Part shown: positions 62,774 to 64,000 of the stretch, one piece after another
Layout: each line of letters opens with the position of its first letter
Position numbering within the stretch: the stretch's first letter is position 1
Origin: an uncultured Saprospiraceae bacterium
GTDB lineage: Bacteria > Bacteroidota > Bacteroidia > Chitinophagales > Saprospiraceae
Assembly: GCA_937926205.1 (NCBI GenBank)
Contig: CALEYL010000069.1
Location: 65,510 to 129,509, forward strand
Length of the DNA stretch: 64,000 nucleotides
Direction of reading: 5' to 3'
Notes under the pieces: model-generated
Databases searched by the model: none
The model's input: the letters and a program-made list of their open reading frames with translations, nothing else
Told to the model about the DNA's origin: nothing
Made by a program: the position numbers and the translations under genes

Positions 62774-63583
62774 ATGGCTAATAACCTGTTAAAGGGCAAA
62801 AAGGGCATCATTTTCGGGGCCCTGGATGAAAAATCGATTGCGTGGAAAGTGGCGGAACGCTGCTTTGAAGAAGGTGCACAGATTGTACTGACCAACGCGC
62901 CTGTTGCGCTCCGTTTCGGAGAAATCAACAAACTGGCTGAAAAATTGAATACGGAGATTATTCCTGCTGATGCGACTTCGGTTGAAGATCTTGAAAACCT
63001 TTTCAAGCGTTCTATGGAATTGCTCGGCGGCAAAGTTGATTTTGTACTGCACTCCATCGGAATGTCCCTGAACGTGCGCAAAGGCCGCGGTTATACCGAT
63101 TTGAACTACGATTTTATGCTCAAAACCTTCGATATTTCGGCTGTTTCTTTTCACAAGATGATGCAAACCATCTGGAAACTTGACGCCATCAACGATTGGG
63201 GGTCTATTCTGGCGCTGACCTATATTGCCGCTCAGCGCGTTTTTCCGGATTACAATGAAATGGCTGAATCCAAAGCCTTGTTGGAATCTTTTGGTCGCAG
63301 CTTTGGCTATCATTTTGGCACGGCAAAAAAAGTACGTGTCAACACCATCTCTCAATCTCCAACCATGACAACGGCAGGCTCTGGTGTGAAGGGCTTTGGT
63401 GATTTTTTTGGTTATGCCGATAAAATGTCGCCACTTGGCAATGCGCCTGCTGAAGCTTGTGCAGATTATTGCGTGAGCATGTTTTCGGACCTTACCCGTT
63501 TTGTGACGATGCAAAACCTCTTCCACGATGGTGGTTTCTCCAACATGGGGATGAATCCGGCTTTGATTGAGGTAACGGAATAG
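62774..63583 (+). CDS. fabI: Enoyl-[acyl-carrier-protein] reductase (NADH)
   Basis: A 269-residue FabI-type SDR. It shows GIIFGALDEKSIAWKVA at the cofactor site, VDFVLHSIGMS, and the catalytic Tyr-x6-Lys arrangement in FPDYNEMAESKALLE. The end, LFHDGGFSNMGM, is typical. It performs the last reduction of each fatty-acid elongation round. Long repeat tracts follow immediately after its stop. Confidence 0.94.
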   Translation: MANNLLKGKKGIIFGALDEKSIAWKVAERCFEEGAQIVLTNAPVALRFGEINKLAEKLNTEIIPADATSVEDLENLFKRSMELLGGKVDFVLHSIGMSLNVRKGRGYTDLNYDFMLKTFDISAVSFHKMMQTIWKLDAINDWGSILALTYIAAQRVFPDYNEMAESKALLESFGRSFGYHFGTAKKVRVNTISQSPTMTTAGSGVKGFGDFFGYADKMSPLGNAPAEACADYCVSMFSDLTRFVTMQNLFHDGGFSNMGMNPALIEVTE

Positions 63584-64000
63584 AGAGGATTGAGTTGGCA
63601 GTTGGCAGGATAGAGCTTACTCCTGATTGGCATCTGTAATAGCAATTGACAGTTAGGTATAATTCAGTTGGCAGTAATTCAGCTGGCAGTAATTTAGTTT
63701 GCAGTTGGCAGGAGCAGGATGCTTTTTCAATAGACATCGCTTTTCCCGCCAAGGGCGCAAAGCCAATTGCAAAATCATTGGTCCATCTGAAGCACACTCT
63801 TCCTGCCAACTGAAGAACTGCCAACTGCCAACTTATGGGAGGCTTTTCCCGCCAAGGGCGCAAAGGACACGCCAAGGCCGCAAAGCCAATTGCAAAATCA
63901 TTGGTCCATCAGAAGCACACTCTTCCTGCCAACTAAAGAACTGCCAACTGCCAACTTATGGGAGGCTTTTCCCACCAAGGGCGCAAAGAACACGCCAAGG
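63584..64000. repeat. Repeat-rich tail: GTTGGCAG words and 103/123-bp tandem units with CGCCAAGG-CGCAAAG core
   Basis: No gene. GTTGGCAGTTGGCAGG words (63593-63712) are matched by the complement CTGCCAACTGCCAAC at 63801-63832 and again in the next unit. A tandem block starts at 63739: unit 1 63739-63841 (103 bp), unit 2 63842-63964 (123 bp, the extra 20 bases being a further CGCCAAGG-CGCAAAG copy), unit 3 from 63965 running off the window. Units share GCTTTTCCCGCCAAGGGCG, CAATTGCAAAATCATTGGTC and the complement words. Confidence 0.85.

Noticed and set aside
63492..63875. Minus-strand frame across the end of fabI and the repeat tract
   Set aside because: Overlaps fabI on the opposite strand and then tandem repeats; no real domain.
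63739..64000. CRISPR array
   Set aside because: Units are 103-123 bp with conserved interiors, not short repeats with unique spacers; no cas genes nearby.

Overview
The window is a chromosomal segment of a Bacteroidota bacterium, probably from the Saprospiria/Chitinophagia side of the phylum. The phylum call rests on many upstream regions carrying the Bacteroidota sigma-A -7 element TAnnTTTG, on typical families (DUF4920, DUF4369-TlpA redoxins, two giant Asp-box/VPS10-like secreted proteins, DUF3536 GH57) and on small lipoproteins with Bacteroidota-style lipoboxes. The finer placement is inference. There is no rRNA operon, prophage, complete insertion sequence, CRISPR array or recognisable defence island.

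Layout. 0-3.7 kb: 3' part of an RlpA/SPOR protein and two GT2 glycosyltransferases. 3.8-8.2 kb (minus): a lipoprotein, a secreted esterase and a 962-aa Asp-box protein. 8.4-14.1 kb: DinB-like protein, concentrative nucleoside transporter divergent from uridine kinase, and a GH65 enzyme overlapping ribD. 14.2-22.7 kb: glutathione peroxidase, a TlpA-type lipoprotein with an in-frame repeat insertion, small membrane proteins, a secreted DJ-1/PfpI protein divergent from a GlxA-type regulator, an FMN reductase, and a ureohydrolase with a Dabb-domain lipoprotein. 22.9-29.8 kb: pepT, a TPR-like lipoprotein, tRNA-Pro(CGG) and tRNA-Thr(CGT), a tyrosinase with a small unknown protein, and an AT-rich methyltransferase next to a MITE-like inverted-repeat element. 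30-43.5 kb: GH57, PIG-L deacetylase, DUF4920, SDR, SulP transporter, LACTB-like serine hydrolase and a second Asp-box protein. 43.7-50.7 kb: HAD, GNAT, an acyl-carrier-like protein without its carrier serine, LOG, GH73-type glucosaminidase, HtrA and manA. 51-64 kb: a housekeeping block (ruvX, def, hemF, recN, fabI) mixed with thiol-redox proteins, a VWA protein, hydrolases, a nucleoside phosphorylase, a CYTH protein and a LuxE-like protein, ending in a repeat-rich tract that runs off the window.

Functional threads. Pyrimidine salvage: CNT transporter, uridine kinase and a uridine-phosphorylase-like enzyme. Thiol and peroxide chemistry: glutathione peroxidase, TlpA-like redoxin, a CxxC thioredoxin-fold protein, a PRXL2-like protein and an ArsC/Spx-like protein. 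Envelope and exported enzymes: RlpA, GH73, HtrA, the Asp-box proteins, esterase, PIG-L and GH65.

The most unusual content is not a gene cluster but repeat biology. Many intergenic gaps hold low-complexity word repeats, several folded as inverted pairs, with a different word at each locus. A 63-bp hairpin-bearing repeat is duplicated in frame inside a lipoprotein gene. A 172-bp element with about 50-bp imperfect terminal inverted repeats lies upstream of a methyltransferase. Convergent genes are packed very tightly, often overlapping at their 3' ends.
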